DNA of 64,000 nucleotides. Origin: Wukongibacter sp050859025 (GTDB taxonomy: Bacteria; Bacillota; Clostridia; Peptostreptococcales; Caminicellaceae). The notes beneath the pieces are model-generated. The model was not told the DNA's origin and searched no databases. It was given only the letters and a program-made list of their open reading frames with translations. The position numbers and the translations under genes are program-made. This document shows positions 8,904 through 21,909 of this stretch, piece by piece (position 1 is the stretch's first letter; every line of letters begins with the position of its first letter). The stretch spans positions 5,890,001-5,954,000 of the forward strand of contig NZ_CP138200.1 of assembly GCF_050859025.1 (NCBI RefSeq), written 5' to 3'.

Positions 8904-10460
8904 TTAAAGTATCGGAGAAAATAGTCTTCCAAGTGCCTCCCTAAACTTAGTGAATATATTTCTTTTGGAGTACTCAGTAAGTTCTATCTCTTTACTATCT
9001 TCAATATCCATTAAGAAATCATTCTCTAGTCTTTTTACTACTTCATTATCATATATAAAAGCATTGACTTCAAAATTTATGCTAAAACTTCTAATATCGA
9101 GATTTGCGGTTCCAATAGATGCTCCAATTCCATCTACCAATAAAAGCTTACTGTGTATAAATCCATTCTTATAAGTATATACTTTTACACCTGCCACTAG
9201 AAGTTCTTCTATATAGGATCTTGTTGCCCAATATACTAGATAATGGTCAGGCTTGTCAGGTACAATTATACGGACATCTATACCGCTAAGGGCAGCAGTC
9301 TTTAATGCCATCAATATACTCTCGTCAGGGACTAAATATGGAGTAGTTATCCATATTCTCTTTTCCGCGGTAGATATCATCGTAAAATAGGCTTGTAGAA
9401 TTGATTCCCAATTAGAGTCCGGGCCACTTGATGTCACTTGTATCAATTGTTCTCCATAATATGATAACTTTGGATAGTATTTTTTATCTAAGAGTAATTC
9501 AGCTGATACAAAGTTCCAATCCTTTAAAAAAATATTTTGCAAACTATATGTGGCTTCACCTGAGATTTTTATATGAGTATCTCTCCAAAACCCTAAATGA
9601 GTATTTTTGCCTAGATATTCATCTCCAATATTTATGCCACCTAGGAATCCTACCCTACCATCTATCACAATTATCTTTCTATGATTTCTATAGTTTAGCT
9701 GCCTGCTCAGAACTGGAAAGATAACAGGGTAAAATGGATATACCTTTACACCGGCATCCTTTAAGGATTGAATATATTTTTTCCCCAGTCTCCAGCAACC
9801 AACGCTATCATAAATAAGTCTAACCTCTAATCCTTCCTTTGCCTTATTGATAAGAATATCTTTAATCTCGTTTCCTATATTATCATTCCTTATTATAAAA
9901 TACTGCATATGAATATGATGCTTTGCACCTTTAAGCTCCTTTATTATTGAAGAATAAGTATTTTCTCCATTAGTTAATACTTCTACATTGTTATTGACAG
10001 TAAAAGGTGCATTAGAGTTCTTTAAAAGCAGTTTGATTAACCTACTTTTTACCATACTTTCATCATTCTGAAATAAGCCTATATGTTCTAAAATTTTACC
10101 TTGGGTAAAAGCAATCTGTGAGAGAAGTTCAAAATCTATATTTTTCTTTCTTTCAAACCTTTTTTTCTTCCTGACGTTCTGACCAAATAAGATATAAAAA
10201 ATAAATCCAACTACTGGCACCAAAAACAGTATAAGTAACCAAGCAATTGTCTTTGAGGAATTGTTATTTTCTAGAAAAATGACTATTCCTGTAAAAATAG
10301 CATACCATGTGAATATAATTCCTAATAAAGTCGTAATATCTTGTAAAAACTCATTATATGTAATATTCACGCTAACTTCAAAAACTACTAGACCTAAAAA
10401 TGCAAAAATTAATATAGAAAAAATTGAAATGGATATAATTTTTTTAGATAATATCTTCAT
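8904..10460 (-). CDS. cls: Cardiolipin synthase (phospholipase D family)
   Basis: This is a 518-residue membrane enzyme that condenses two phosphatidylglycerols into cardiolipin and glycerol. Two N-terminal membrane helices precede two PLD domains. Their HKD motifs are visible: H260-RKIIVIDGRVGFLGGINIGDEY and H436-SKLLLVDGIGASIGTANLDIRSF. The length fits bacterial Cls (about 480-520). I chose the ATG at 10460 (MKILSKK), because AGTGGTG sits 6 bases upstream; the GTG at 10472 has no ribosome binding site. It appears monocistronic. Confidence 0.93.
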   Translation of the reverse strand: MKILSKKIISISIFSILIFAFLGLVVFEVSVNITYNEFLQDITTLLGIIFTWYAIFTGIVIFLENNNSSKTIAWLLILFLVPVVGFIFYILFGQNVRKKKRFERKKNIDFELLSQIAFTQGKILEHIGLFQNDESMVKSRLIKLLLKNSNAPFTVNNNVEVLTNGENTYSSIIKELKGAKHHIHMQYFIIRNDNIGNEIKDILINKAKEGLEVRLIYDSVGCWRLGKKYIQSLKDAGVKVYPFYPVIFPVLSRQLNYRNHRKIIVIDGRVGFLGGINIGDEYLGKNTHLGFWRDTHIKISGEATYSLQNIFLKDWNFVSAELLLDKKYYPKLSYYGEQLIQVTSSGPDSNWESILQAYFTMISTAEKRIWITTPYLVPDESILMALKTAALSGIDVRIIVPDKPDHYLVYWATRSYIEELLVAGVKVYTYKNGFIHSKLLLVDGIGASIGTANLDIRSFSINFEVNAFIYDNEVVKRLENDFLMDIEDSKEIELTEYSKRNIFTKFREALGRLFSPIL

Positions 10461-10479
10461 ATTTTTCACCACTATATTC

Positions 10480-10567
10480 TATAGGAATTAAAGGAAAACT
10501 ATTAATCTATACATCTATTTAACTTCTATACTAATGGAATACATGTATAAATTAATTTTTGCTATAA
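10480..10567. repeat. Degenerate family A repeat
   Basis: TATAGGAATTAAAGGAAAAC at the left and TACATGTATAAATTAATTTTTGCTATA at the right are recognisable but diverged arms. It overlaps the probable promoter region of cls. Confidence 0.5.
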
Positions 10568-10800
10568 TAATGCTAATTTAATTTCACTGAAAGAATGTAG
10601 AACCTCTCATTATTTTATCAAAATTTACTTTAGTTGTTAATATAGAATAATTACATATGAGCTTTATATATTTTATTTATTAAAGAAATATATATATAAT
10701 ATTATAAAGCTTTCACACTAAAAATACTCTTGGTAGTTTTAGCAAGGACTTTTATCTCTATAGGATTATTCTATTAAATACCCTATTTCAACATAAAATA

Positions 10801-10873
10801 AAAAAGTCTTTTATAAAGATTCTCTGGATTGACTTTTTTTGAAATACATACTAGAAATTGTATTTACTCACAA
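10801..10873. repeat. Dispersed intergenic repeat family C, copy 2
   Basis: It opens AAAGTCTTTTATAAAGATTC, has TTGACTTTTTTTGAA next, and ends AGAAATTGTATTTACTCACA. It aligns with 291-361. Otherwise the gap 10568-10869 holds nothing I can identify. Confidence 0.6.
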
Positions 10874-10904
10874 TAAAAGCATCCTGCTAAATTTAACAGG
10901 ATGC
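10870..10904 (-). terminator. Terminator of the rRNA-tRNA transcript
   Basis: GCATCCTG (10879-10886) and CAGGATGC (10897-10904) form a stem, with a TAAA/TTTA inner extension. TTTTATTG follows on the minus strand, just past tRNA-Ser. Confidence 0.82.
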
Positions 10905-10916
10905 CCTTAAATATTT

Positions 10917-11009
10917 TGGCGGAGAAGGCGGGATTCGAACCCGCGCGCCGGTAAACCCGACCTAACGGTTTAGCAAACCGTCCTCTTCAGCCTACTTGAG
11001 TACTTCTCC
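10917..11009 (-). tRNA. tRNA-Ser (anticodon GCU)
   Basis: The minus strand reads GGAGAAGTACTCAAGTAGGC at the 5' end. The anticodon loop is TTGCTAA (GCU, reading AGC/AGU). A long variable arm is typical of tRNA-Ser. GGTTCGAATCC is the T arm, and acceptor CTTCTCC G CCA closes it. The CCA end is encoded. It is the last gene of the rRNA operon. Confidence 0.95.
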
Positions 11010-11075
11010 AAAATATTGCTTTTAATACACAAGATTCCCTAACATACATTAGGGAATTTTAAAATATTCAATTAA

Positions 11076-11190
11076 ACTGGCAACGACTTACTCTCCCAGG
11101 CAGTTGCCCACCAAGTACCATCAGCGCTGAAGAGCTTAACTTCTGTGTTCGATATGGGAACAGGTGTATCCTCTTCGCTATTGCCACCAG
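11076..11190 (-). rRNA. rrf: 5S ribosomal RNA
   Basis: The minus strand from CTGGTGGCAATAGCGAAGAG through CCCATATCGAACACAGAAG to GAGAGTAAGTCGTTGCCAG is a standard Gram-positive 5S rRNA. Its ends pair. Confidence 0.95.
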
Positions 11191-11317
11191 ATTTTTTGCC
11201 GCTAGGCAAATAAATTTCATTATTAAATCTTTTTCGCCTCTAAGCGAATAATTTCAATTTTAAGTTTGAGATAATAAATCACCTTTATTCTCTCAAAACT
11301 GAACAATGGAAGATATG

Positions 11318-14235
<2,918 letters not shown>

Positions 14236-14338
14236 CATAGTGAAATTGCTTTTAGCAATTCTGTTTCTCTCCATTGTTCAGTTTTCAAAGAACAAATTTA
14301 AATGTCCTTAGACATTCAAAACCAAACAGTGTAAGGTT

Positions 14339-15882
<1,544 letters not shown>

Positions 15883-15995
15883 ATCTGGCGTTTATTACTT
15901 CTTTAGCTTGAATTATTTCAAACTAAGGTTTAATTCCTTACACTGTTCAGTTTTCAATGTCCAAAGCGTTGCTCGTTGTTTCAGCAACATGAATT

Positions 15996-16024
15996 ATTAT
16001 ATCAAAGTTTTTCAAATCTGTCAA
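15996..16024 (-). promoter_or_regulatory. rRNA promoter P2
   Basis: TTGACA (16019-16024) and TATAAT (15996-16001), both perfect consensus with a 17-base spacer, lie about 115 bases before 16S. Confidence 0.85.
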
Positions 16025-16092
16025 TACTTTTTTATTAGATTTGATTTTTTCTTGCGAAAAGATTAATCTCGCTTTTCTTAGCGACAATGACT

Positions 16093-16121
16093 AGTTTACC
16101 ATATTAAATTAGCTATGTCAA
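16093..16121 (-). promoter_or_regulatory. rRNA promoter P1
   Basis: TTGACA (16116-16121) and TAAACT (16093-16098) with a 17-base spacer lie about 97 bases upstream of P2. Tandem promoters are usual for rRNA operons. Confidence 0.7.
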
Positions 16122-16299
16122 ATACAAATTTATATAATTTTTTAAATAAACGTCACTTTAAAACCACAATTATTATATAACAGTTTTATTACTTTTATTC
16201 ATAAAATATAGTATTTTTACTTTTTTATTTTTGAACTAAAGCTTTATAGTGGTAAACAAAATTAGCTTTTTCATTTAAGTTTAGGGATAATACTACTTT

Positions 16300-16412
16300 A
16301 GCCACTAGCTATTAGCTGCTATCTACTAGTTTTTTACGGTCATTCCCTTTAATTTTTAAATCCCAATAGATTTGGCCTGAAGTCCTAAGAGCTAGAAGCT
16401 AGCGACTAGCAG
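16300..16412. repeat. Degenerate CTAG heptamer repeats between the rRNA and pyr operons
   Basis: Two patches (16305-16332 and 16390-16412) consist of consecutive 7-base units of the form CTAGNNN, for example CTAGCTA TTAGCTG CTATCTA CTAGTTT. On the other strand the right patch reads CTAGTCG CTAGCTT CTAGCTC. About 57 bases of ordinary sequence lie between. The rest of the gap 16125-16300 shows no features. Confidence 0.55.
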
Positions 16413-16419
16413 TTGTCTT

Positions 16420-17343
16420 TTACTTACTTGGTACCATTACTTTACCTTTAATATCTTCAATTGATTTGTATCCCTTCTTATTTAAATGTTTCTCTATTCC
16501 GTCAAGCACATCCATAGAAACAGTTGGATTTATGAGGTTTCCAGTTCCTATAGATATAGCTGTAGCACCAGCCAATAGAAATTCTATAGCATCTTTATCA
16601 TTCATGATTCCACCCATTCCAATTATCGGAATAGATACAGCATTAAACACCTCATATACCATTCTCACTGCCACTGGTTTAATAGCTGGTCCTGAAAGTC
16701 CGCCCATACCCCTAGCAAGAATAGTAACTTCCCTGTCAATATCTATACTCATTCCTATTAAAGTATTTATAAGTGATAGGCAGTCGGCACCTGCCTTTTC
16801 GGCAGCTACTGCTACTTCCTTTATGTCAGTTACATTTGGGCTAAGTTTTACTATTAGATGTTTATCTGCATATTCTCTAACTTTTTTTGTTACCTTATAT
16901 ACCATCTCTGGATCACGTCCAAAGGATACCCCACCTTCCTTCACATTGGGACATGATATATTAAGCTCTAGGGAATCTACTGAGGTTTTTGAAAGAATAT
17001 CAGCAATCTCACAATATTCTTCTATGGTATTTCCATTAATATTTGCTATTACCTTTGTGTCATATTCCTTTAAAAAAGGCAGTTCCTTCTTTATAAAGTA
17101 CTGGACCCCTGGATTTTGAAGTCCTACACTATTTAGCATTCCCATTGGTGTTTCTGCTACCCTTGGTACAGGATTTCCCTTTCGTTCTTTTAAGGTCAGT
17201 CCCTTTACCATTATTCCCCCAAGGCTATTTAAATCTATATAATCATCAAACTCTCTTCCAAAACCAAAGGTTCCTGAAGCAACTGTTATAGGATTCTTAA
17301 GTTTTAATCCATTTAAGTCCACACTTAAGTCTACCTTATTCAT
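16420..17343 (-). CDS. pyrD: Dihydroorotate dehydrogenase B, catalytic subunit (NAD-dependent)
   Basis: This 307-residue FMN protein oxidises dihydroorotate to orotate and passes electrons to PyrK. Visible signatures are NPITVASGTFGFGREF, the active-site segment LELNISCPNVKEGGVSFG (catalytic Cys in place of the Ser of class 2 enzymes), IVKLSPNVTDI, and the FMN phosphate site PIIGMGGIMNDKDAIEFLLAGATAISIGTG. I take the ATG at 17343 with GAGGTG upstream; the TTG at 17346 is in frame but adds nothing. It overlaps the pyrK stop by eight bases, suggesting translational coupling. It is last in pyrC-F-K-D. Confidence 0.95.
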   Translation of the reverse strand: MNKVDLSVDLNGLKLKNPITVASGTFGFGREFDDYIDLNSLGGIMVKGLTLKERKGNPVPRVAETPMGMLNSVGLQNPGVQYFIKKELPFLKEYDTKVIANINGNTIEEYCEIADILSKTSVDSLELNISCPNVKEGGVSFGRDPEMVYKVTKKVREYADKHLIVKLSPNVTDIKEVAVAAEKAGADCLSLINTLIGMSIDIDREVTILARGMGGLSGPAIKPVAVRMVYEVFNAVSIPIIGMGGIMNDKDAIEFLLAGATAISIGTGNLINPTVSMDVLDGIEKHLNKKGYKSIEDIKGKVMVPSK

Positions 17344-18121
17344 CAAATATCACCTCTTTCCCATAAAAAACCGGTCCATCTTTGCAGGTCCTTACATAGC
17401 TCCAATCATTATCATTTTTTTTAGTTTTGCACGTACATACAAGACACGCTCCAATACCACATGCCATTTTTTCTTCTAACAACAATTGTACAGTTTGATT
17501 GTTTTCACTACATATTTCATTTACCTTCTTTAGCATTGGCTCCGGCCCACATGTAAAAACTAAGTCATAGTTCATTTTCTTTAGTTCTAATTCAAGAGGC
17601 TTGGTAACATATCCTTTATAGTCAAAGCCTTCTTTTTCTGAAACTACTATTATATCATCTGTATAGTTCTTAAATTCTTCGGTTATAAAAGGCTCTTCCC
17701 TATATCCTAGTATTGCTTTTACATATACATCCTTTTTTATTGATAATTCCCTAGTTAATTCTAGTAGCGGAGCTACACCTATACCACCACCAACAATAAG
17801 TACGCTTCCTTTATCTATATCCATGTTAAAGGTGTTTCCCAATGGTCCTAGTATATCCACAAGTTCTCCCTTACTTCTACCACATAATAATTCTGTTCCC
17901 TTACCAACCTTGTTAACATATATAGTCATACTATCTTTATCGGTCAATCCTATGCTTATAGGTCTTCTAAGTAGGGGAAAATCTCTTTCTCCACACTTAA
18001 TATTTATAAATTGTCCCGCTTTGATTTCAAAATCCTCACTTGGTTTTTTAAATTTTATTTTGTGAATATTATGGGCCACCTCTACATTTTCAATAATTTC
18101 ACAAAGAATTCCTTTCTTCAC
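17336..18121 (-). CDS. pyrK: Dihydroorotate dehydrogenase electron-transfer subunit
   Basis: This 261-residue FAD and 2Fe-2S protein moves electrons from PyrD to NAD+. The FAD-binding fold has FPLLRRPISIGL (about residues 69-80), followed by the NAD-site glycine run VLIVGGGIGVAPLLEL. The C-terminal cluster CGIGACLVCTCKT plus a later Cys (VRTC) supplies the four iron-sulfur ligands. It overlaps pyrD and follows pyrF by 18 bases. Its presence shows the enzyme is type 1B rather than fumarate- or quinone-linked. Confidence 0.95.
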   Translation of the reverse strand: MKKGILCEIIENVEVAHNIHKIKFKKPSEDFEIKAGQFINIKCGERDFPLLRRPISIGLTDKDSMTIYVNKVGKGTELLCGRSKGELVDILGPLGNTFNMDIDKGSVLIVGGGIGVAPLLELTRELSIKKDVYVKAILGYREEPFITEEFKNYTDDIIVVSEKEGFDYKGYVTKPLELELKKMNYDLVFTCGPEPMLKKVNEICSENNQTVQLLLEEKMACGIGACLVCTCKTKKNDNDWSYVRTCKDGPVFYGKEVIFDE

Positions 18122-18139
18122 TATTTGTTCCTCCTTATA

Positions 18140-19081
18140 TTACCAATATTTTTTCCCGTGCTTTTCTAATGTTGTGTTTATATCTTCCTTCATATTAATA
18201 GCAGCTTCCCTTGCTGCTCTTCCATAATCTGCTTCTGTCCATTTTTCTTCTTTATTATATGCATATAATATTCCTCTTGAAGAATTCACTACTGCTCCTA
18301 GTCCATCCTCGTTAAAGCTGTGGATTACATCTTCAGCAGTTCCTCCCTGAGCACCATAACCTGGAACTAAGAAGTATGAATTAGGCATTAATTTTCTTAG
18401 ACTACTTGCCTCTTCTGGATATGTTGCTCCTACTACTGCTCCTATTGATGAGTAATTATACTCTCCAATATATTTTTTACTCCATGAGTCTACCATTTCA
18501 GCAACCTTCTCATATATTTTCTTTCCCTCTACAACTAAATCTTGAAGTTGACTAGAAGTAGGATTTGATGTCTTTACTAGGACAAACATTCCCTTTTCAT
18601 ACTTTTCAATATCTCCTACAAACTCCTTTAAGCAATCATCACCTAGGTATGGATTTACAGTTATTGAGTCGGAGTAAAAGGCCTCTAGAAGCTTATCTTC
18701 TACTAATGTTTTTCCTAAATGGGCATTGGAATATGCCTTGGAGGTTGAACCAATATCGCCTCTTTTTATATCTCCTATTATTAGTAGTCCCTTTTTTGAA
18801 GCGTACTCGCAGGTCTCATTATATGCCTTCAATCCTTCTATTCCATATTGTTCGTAAAATGCTATTTGAGGTTTTATTGCAGGAACTATGTCATAAACAT
18901 TGTCGATGATTTCTTTATTAAATTCTATTATTGCTTCAGCCGCTGCTTTAAATGATTTCCCATATTTTCCGAAGTATTTATCCTTTATAGCATTTGGGAT
19001 AAGCTCCAGTCTTGGATCGAAGCCTACAACTACAGGACTTCTCTTTTCCTTTATTCCTTTTATCAGTTTATTTATGAACAT
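18140..19081 (-). CDS. pyrF: Orotidine 5'-phosphate decarboxylase (long subfamily)
   Basis: This enzyme decarboxylates OMP to UMP, the last step of the pathway. At 313 residues it belongs to the longer subfamily rather than the ~240-residue B. subtilis type. Signatures are PVVVGFDPRLELIP at the start, the catalytic GLLIIGDIKRGDIGSTSKAYS with the Lys-Asp network, and VPGYGAQGGTAEDV for phosphate binding. Its start overlaps the pyrC end by ten bases. Confidence 0.94.
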   Translation of the reverse strand: MFINKLIKGIKEKRSPVVVGFDPRLELIPNAIKDKYFGKYGKSFKAAAEAIIEFNKEIIDNVYDIVPAIKPQIAFYEQYGIEGLKAYNETCEYASKKGLLIIGDIKRGDIGSTSKAYSNAHLGKTLVEDKLLEAFYSDSITVNPYLGDDCLKEFVGDIEKYEKGMFVLVKTSNPTSSQLQDLVVEGKKIYEKVAEMVDSWSKKYIGEYNYSSIGAVVGATYPEEASSLRKLMPNSYFLVPGYGAQGGTAEDVIHSFNEDGLGAVVNSSRGILYAYNKEEKWTEADYGRAAREAAINMKEDINTTLEKHGKKYW

Positions 19082-20364
19082 ATTATTTTACCCCTTTCAT
19101 ATATTATTTTTCCTCCAACTATTGTAAATACAGGTTTACCCTTAACTTTATAACCATTGAATGGCGTATTTTTTCCCTTTGAATAGAACTTATTTGAATC
19201 TATAATATATTCTTCATTTAAATCTATTATTGTTATATCAGCCTCTTTACCTACTTCTAAACTTCCTTTTTCTATATCAACTATCTCCGCTGGCTTTCTA
19301 GTTAACATATCAATTAGTTTAATAAAAGGGAGTCTATTTTTTAACACAAGATAGGTATAGCTAAGGGAAAATGCCGTTTCTAATCCTGTTATTCCAAAGG
19401 CAGCCTTATCGTAGTCCACCATCTTGCTTTTATCATCATGTGGAGCATGGTCGGTTGCTATAATATCTATGGTTCCATCTAAAATACCTTCAATTACTGA
19501 ATCCAGATCTTCTTTACCTCTTATTGGTGGATTTACTTTTGTATAGCTGTCCTCAGATGTGATTATATCATCGGTTAGTATGAAATGATGTGGTGCTACT
19601 TCTGATGTAACATTTATACCTTTACTTTTTGCTTTACGTATTATCTCAACAGATTCCTTAGTACTTACATGGGCTATATGAACCCTCGCTTCTAATTCCT
19701 CACATAATTCTACATCTCTTTTTACTATTAGATATTCTGCTGCTGCTGGTATGCCCTTAATCTTGGTTCTTTCCGATGCTTTCCCCTCGTTTATACTTCC
19801 TCCCTTTGAAAGATTGTGATCTTCACAGTGGGATATTAAAGGAATATTATATTTTCTAGCTTTTTTAAAAGCTTCTATCATAAGTTCTTCCTTCATTGGA
19901 GTTTTTCCATCATCAGAAATTGCTACTATACCTGATTTATACATCTCATCTATACTGGAAAGTTCTTCTCCATCCAAATCTTTAGTTATGCTTCCTATAA
20001 CTAAGACGTTTGCTTTTCCTTTTTCATTAGCTTTATCTTTTATAAGCTTAACAATTTCCTTTGAATGAATGGTTGGATTTGTATTTGGCATACAAGCTAC
20101 CGTTGTAAATCCTCCAGCTACTGCACTGCTTGTTCCTGTCTCTATTGTTTCCTTATATTCAAATCCCGGCTCCCTTAGGTGTACATGTATATCTATAAAT
20201 CCTGGGGTTACCACCATACCCGTTGCATCAATTACTCTTCTGCCATCTGAACTTATATCTTTTTCAATAGCTGCTATTATATTGTCTTTAACAAGTACAT
20301 CCATTTTTTCATTTAATCCCGTTTTAGGATCTATAATAGTACCACCCTTTATAAGTAATTCCAC
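19072..20364 (-). CDS. pyrC: Dihydroorotase
   Basis: This 430-residue zinc amidohydrolase cyclises carbamoyl-aspartate to dihydroorotate. Zinc ligands are seen in FIDIHVHLREPG (HxH near residue 60), ISHCEDHNL, VHIAHVSTKES and IIATDHAPHDD. The start is a GTG preceded by GGAGGTG at ideal spacing; there is no suitable ATG. It is the first gene of the minus-strand pyr operon and lies 70 bases after the PyrR attenuator terminator. Confidence 0.95.
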   Translation of the reverse strand: MELLIKGGTIIDPKTGLNEKMDVLVKDNIIAAIEKDISSDGRRVIDATGMVVTPGFIDIHVHLREPGFEYKETIETGTSSAVAGGFTTVACMPNTNPTIHSKEIVKLIKDKANEKGKANVLVIGSITKDLDGEELSSIDEMYKSGIVAISDDGKTPMKEELMIEAFKKARKYNIPLISHCEDHNLSKGGSINEGKASERTKIKGIPAAAEYLIVKRDVELCEELEARVHIAHVSTKESVEIIRKAKSKGINVTSEVAPHHFILTDDIITSEDSYTKVNPPIRGKEDLDSVIEGILDGTIDIIATDHAPHDDKSKMVDYDKAAFGITGLETAFSLSYTYLVLKNRLPFIKLIDMLTRKPAEIVDIEKGSLEVGKEADITIIDLNEEYIIDSNKFYSKGKNTPFNGYKVKGKPVFTIVGGKIIYERGKIICS

Positions 20365-20436
20365 AATTTCACCTCCATAAGTAAGTACGACTAAAATTCT
20401 TTCTTTTTAGTTTTCTCTTTATTAACACAAATTAAC

Positions 20437-20473
20437 ACAAAAAAACCTTCCACTTTGAGAAGCGGAAGGTTTT
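20437..20473 (-). terminator. PyrR-controlled attenuator terminator before pyrC
   Basis: AAAACCTTCC (20442-20451) pairs with GGAAGGTTTT (20464-20473), with a run of seven T following on the minus strand. It sits between the PyrR site and pyrC. Confidence 0.85.
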
Positions 20474-20520
20474 ATTTATCCTAATTAGGCATAGTTCACC
20501 CATATACATTACTATCTCCT

Positions 20521-20553
20521 ACCTTTCCGGCCTCTCGGACCAAATTAAAGGTA
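20521..20553 (-). promoter_or_regulatory. PyrR-binding loop of the pyrC operon
   Basis: The minus strand carries TTTGGTCCGAGAGGCCGG inside ACCTTT/AAAGGT arms. It matches the PyrR-binding consensus (ARUCCNGNGAGGYU in a stem-loop). With UMP bound, PyrR stabilises this loop and lets the terminator at 20437-20473 form. Confidence 0.88.
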
Positions 20554-20588
20554 CTGCAAATATTCAATTTTATTTTTTATTGTTTAAC

Positions 20589-20617
20589 ATCGTAACACAG
20601 AAAAAATTGTATGTCAA
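20589..20617 (-). promoter_or_regulatory. Promoter of the pyrC-F-K-D operon
   Basis: TTGACA (20612-20617) and TACGAT (20589-20594) are 17 bases apart, upstream of the PyrR loop. Confidence 0.75.
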
Positions 20618-20681
20618 ACTATATTTATAGCCATTAACCATAATTATTTTCTTTTAAGATAATTATACCAAATTTGTTCTA

Positions 20682-20710
20682 TTGACATAAAAACTTTAGT
20701 ATGTTAGTAT
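20682..20710 (+). promoter_or_regulatory. Promoter of the pyrB operon
   Basis: TTGACA (20682-20687) and TAGTAT (20705-20710) are 17 bases apart. It is divergent from the pyrC promoter, with 64 bases between the two -35 boxes. Confidence 0.7.
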
Positions 20711-20734
20711 AGGTACGATAAATAAATATTACGC

Positions 20735-20768
20735 ACCTTTAAATTAGCCCTGTGAGGTTAAAAAGGAA
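20735..20768 (+). promoter_or_regulatory. PyrR-binding loop 1 of the pyrB leader
   Basis: TTAGCCCTGTGAGGTTA lies between CCTTT and AAAGG arms, which fits the PyrR loop consensus. It is followed 60 bases later by a terminator, as in B. subtilis pyr attenuators. Confidence 0.85.
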
Positions 20769-20830
20769 TGACAAGCTACATAGTGGTATGCTAAAATTTA
20801 TGCTACCTAAAACAGCTTTGTTTAGATTAC

Positions 20831-20868
20831 AAACCTTTTTTATCCTCAGGGTAAGAAAGGTTTTTTTA
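20831..20868 (+). terminator. Attenuator terminator in the pyrB leader
   Basis: A 15-bp stem is formed by 20831-20845 and 20849-20863 (AAACCTTT / AAAGGTTT outermost, two G-U pairs) with loop TCA and a T-run. Confidence 0.85.
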
Positions 20869-20933
20869 CGGTCATTTCTCTCAGAGAAATTTGACTAAGA
20901 CAAACGGCTTTGATATCCCAAAGATTTTATTAG

Positions 20934-20970
20934 TACCTTTAATTTGATCCTGAGAGGTCAACAAGGAGGA
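20934..20970 (+). promoter_or_regulatory. PyrR-like loop 2 overlapping the pyrB ribosome binding site
   Basis: TTTGATCCTGAGAGGTCAA has the PyrR loop core. Its left arm ACCTTT can pair with AAGGAGG, which is the pyrB Shine-Dalgarno sequence (20963-20969), eight bases before the ATG. Bound PyrR would therefore hide the ribosome site. The loop match is seen directly; translational control is inference. Confidence 0.75.
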
Positions 20971-20978
20971 GTGAAATT

Positions 20979-21908
20979 ATGATGAAGAAAGATGTTAAAC
21001 ATTTAATCAGTCTTGCAAATTACTCAAATGAAGAAATATTAGAATTAGTCAAGCTCGGAGAAAAAATCCATAATTCGCCTAAGGATTATGCTGATGTATG
21101 TAAGGGGCAGATCATGGCAACCTTATTTTTCGAACCAAGCACAAGAACTAAATTCAGTTTCGAATCTGCGATGCTTAGGCTTGGAGGCAATATAATAGGC
21201 TTTAGTGATGCAAATACTAGCTCAGTAAAAAAGGGAGAAAGTATAGCCGATACAATAAGGTGTATCTCATATTATGCTGATATAGCGGCTATGAGACATC
21301 CAAAGGAAGGTACTCCAAAGTTAGCTTCAATCTACTCTGATATACCAATAATCAATGCTGGAGATGGGGGACATTTACATCCTACACAGACCCTCACAGA
21401 TCTTCTTACTATCTACAAGTATAAAGGCACTCTGGAAAACCATGTAGTAGGATTATGTGGTGACCTAAAATACGGAAGAACAGTTCATTCTCTTATAAAA
21501 ACAATGGCTAGATTTAATACCAAAAAGTTTGTACTTATATCCCCAGAAGAATTAACACTGCCAAGCTCTTTAAAACGAACCTTAAAAGATTCATATGACA
21601 TTGAGATCGAAGAAGTAAGATATATAGAAGATGTAATAGATAAGCTCGATATTTTATATATGACTAGAATTCAAAAAGAACGTTTTTTTAATGAAGAAGA
21701 TTATTTAAAACTTAAAAACTCTTATATCTTAAATAACGAAAAAATAAAAAATGGTAAAGATGACATGATAATAATGCATCCCCTACCAAGAGTTAATGAA
21801 ATTTCTTATGAAGTAGACAATGATAAAAGAGCAGTCTACTTTGACCAAGCTAAGATGGGCGTATATGTAAGAATGGCACTTATCATGAAACTTTTGGAGG
21901 TGGAGTAA
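20979..21908 (+). CDS. pyrB: Aspartate carbamoyltransferase, catalytic subunit
   Basis: This 309-residue enzyme makes carbamoyl-aspartate from carbamoyl phosphate and aspartate. Carbamoyl-phosphate residues lie in EPSTRTKFSFES (S54-TRT) and H135-PTQTLTD. The aspartate-site loop is MHPLPRVNEI near the C-terminus. Two ATG codons in a row open the gene; either may serve. The leader has two PyrR loops. The gene is followed one base later by pyrI, so the two subunits are made together as an E. coli-like PyrBI holoenzyme, unlike the PyrB-only B. subtilis enzyme. Confidence 0.96.
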   Translation: MMKKDVKHLISLANYSNEEILELVKLGEKIHNSPKDYADVCKGQIMATLFFEPSTRTKFSFESAMLRLGGNIIGFSDANTSSVKKGESIADTIRCISYYADIAAMRHPKEGTPKLASIYSDIPIINAGDGGHLHPTQTLTDLLTIYKYKGTLENHVVGLCGDLKYGRTVHSLIKTMARFNTKKFVLISPEELTLPSSLKRTLKDSYDIEIEEVRYIEDVIDKLDILYMTRIQKERFFNEEDYLKLKNSYILNNEKIKNGKDDMIIMHPLPRVNEISYEVDNDKRAVYFDQAKMGVYVRMALIMKLLEVE

Positions 21909-21909
21909 A

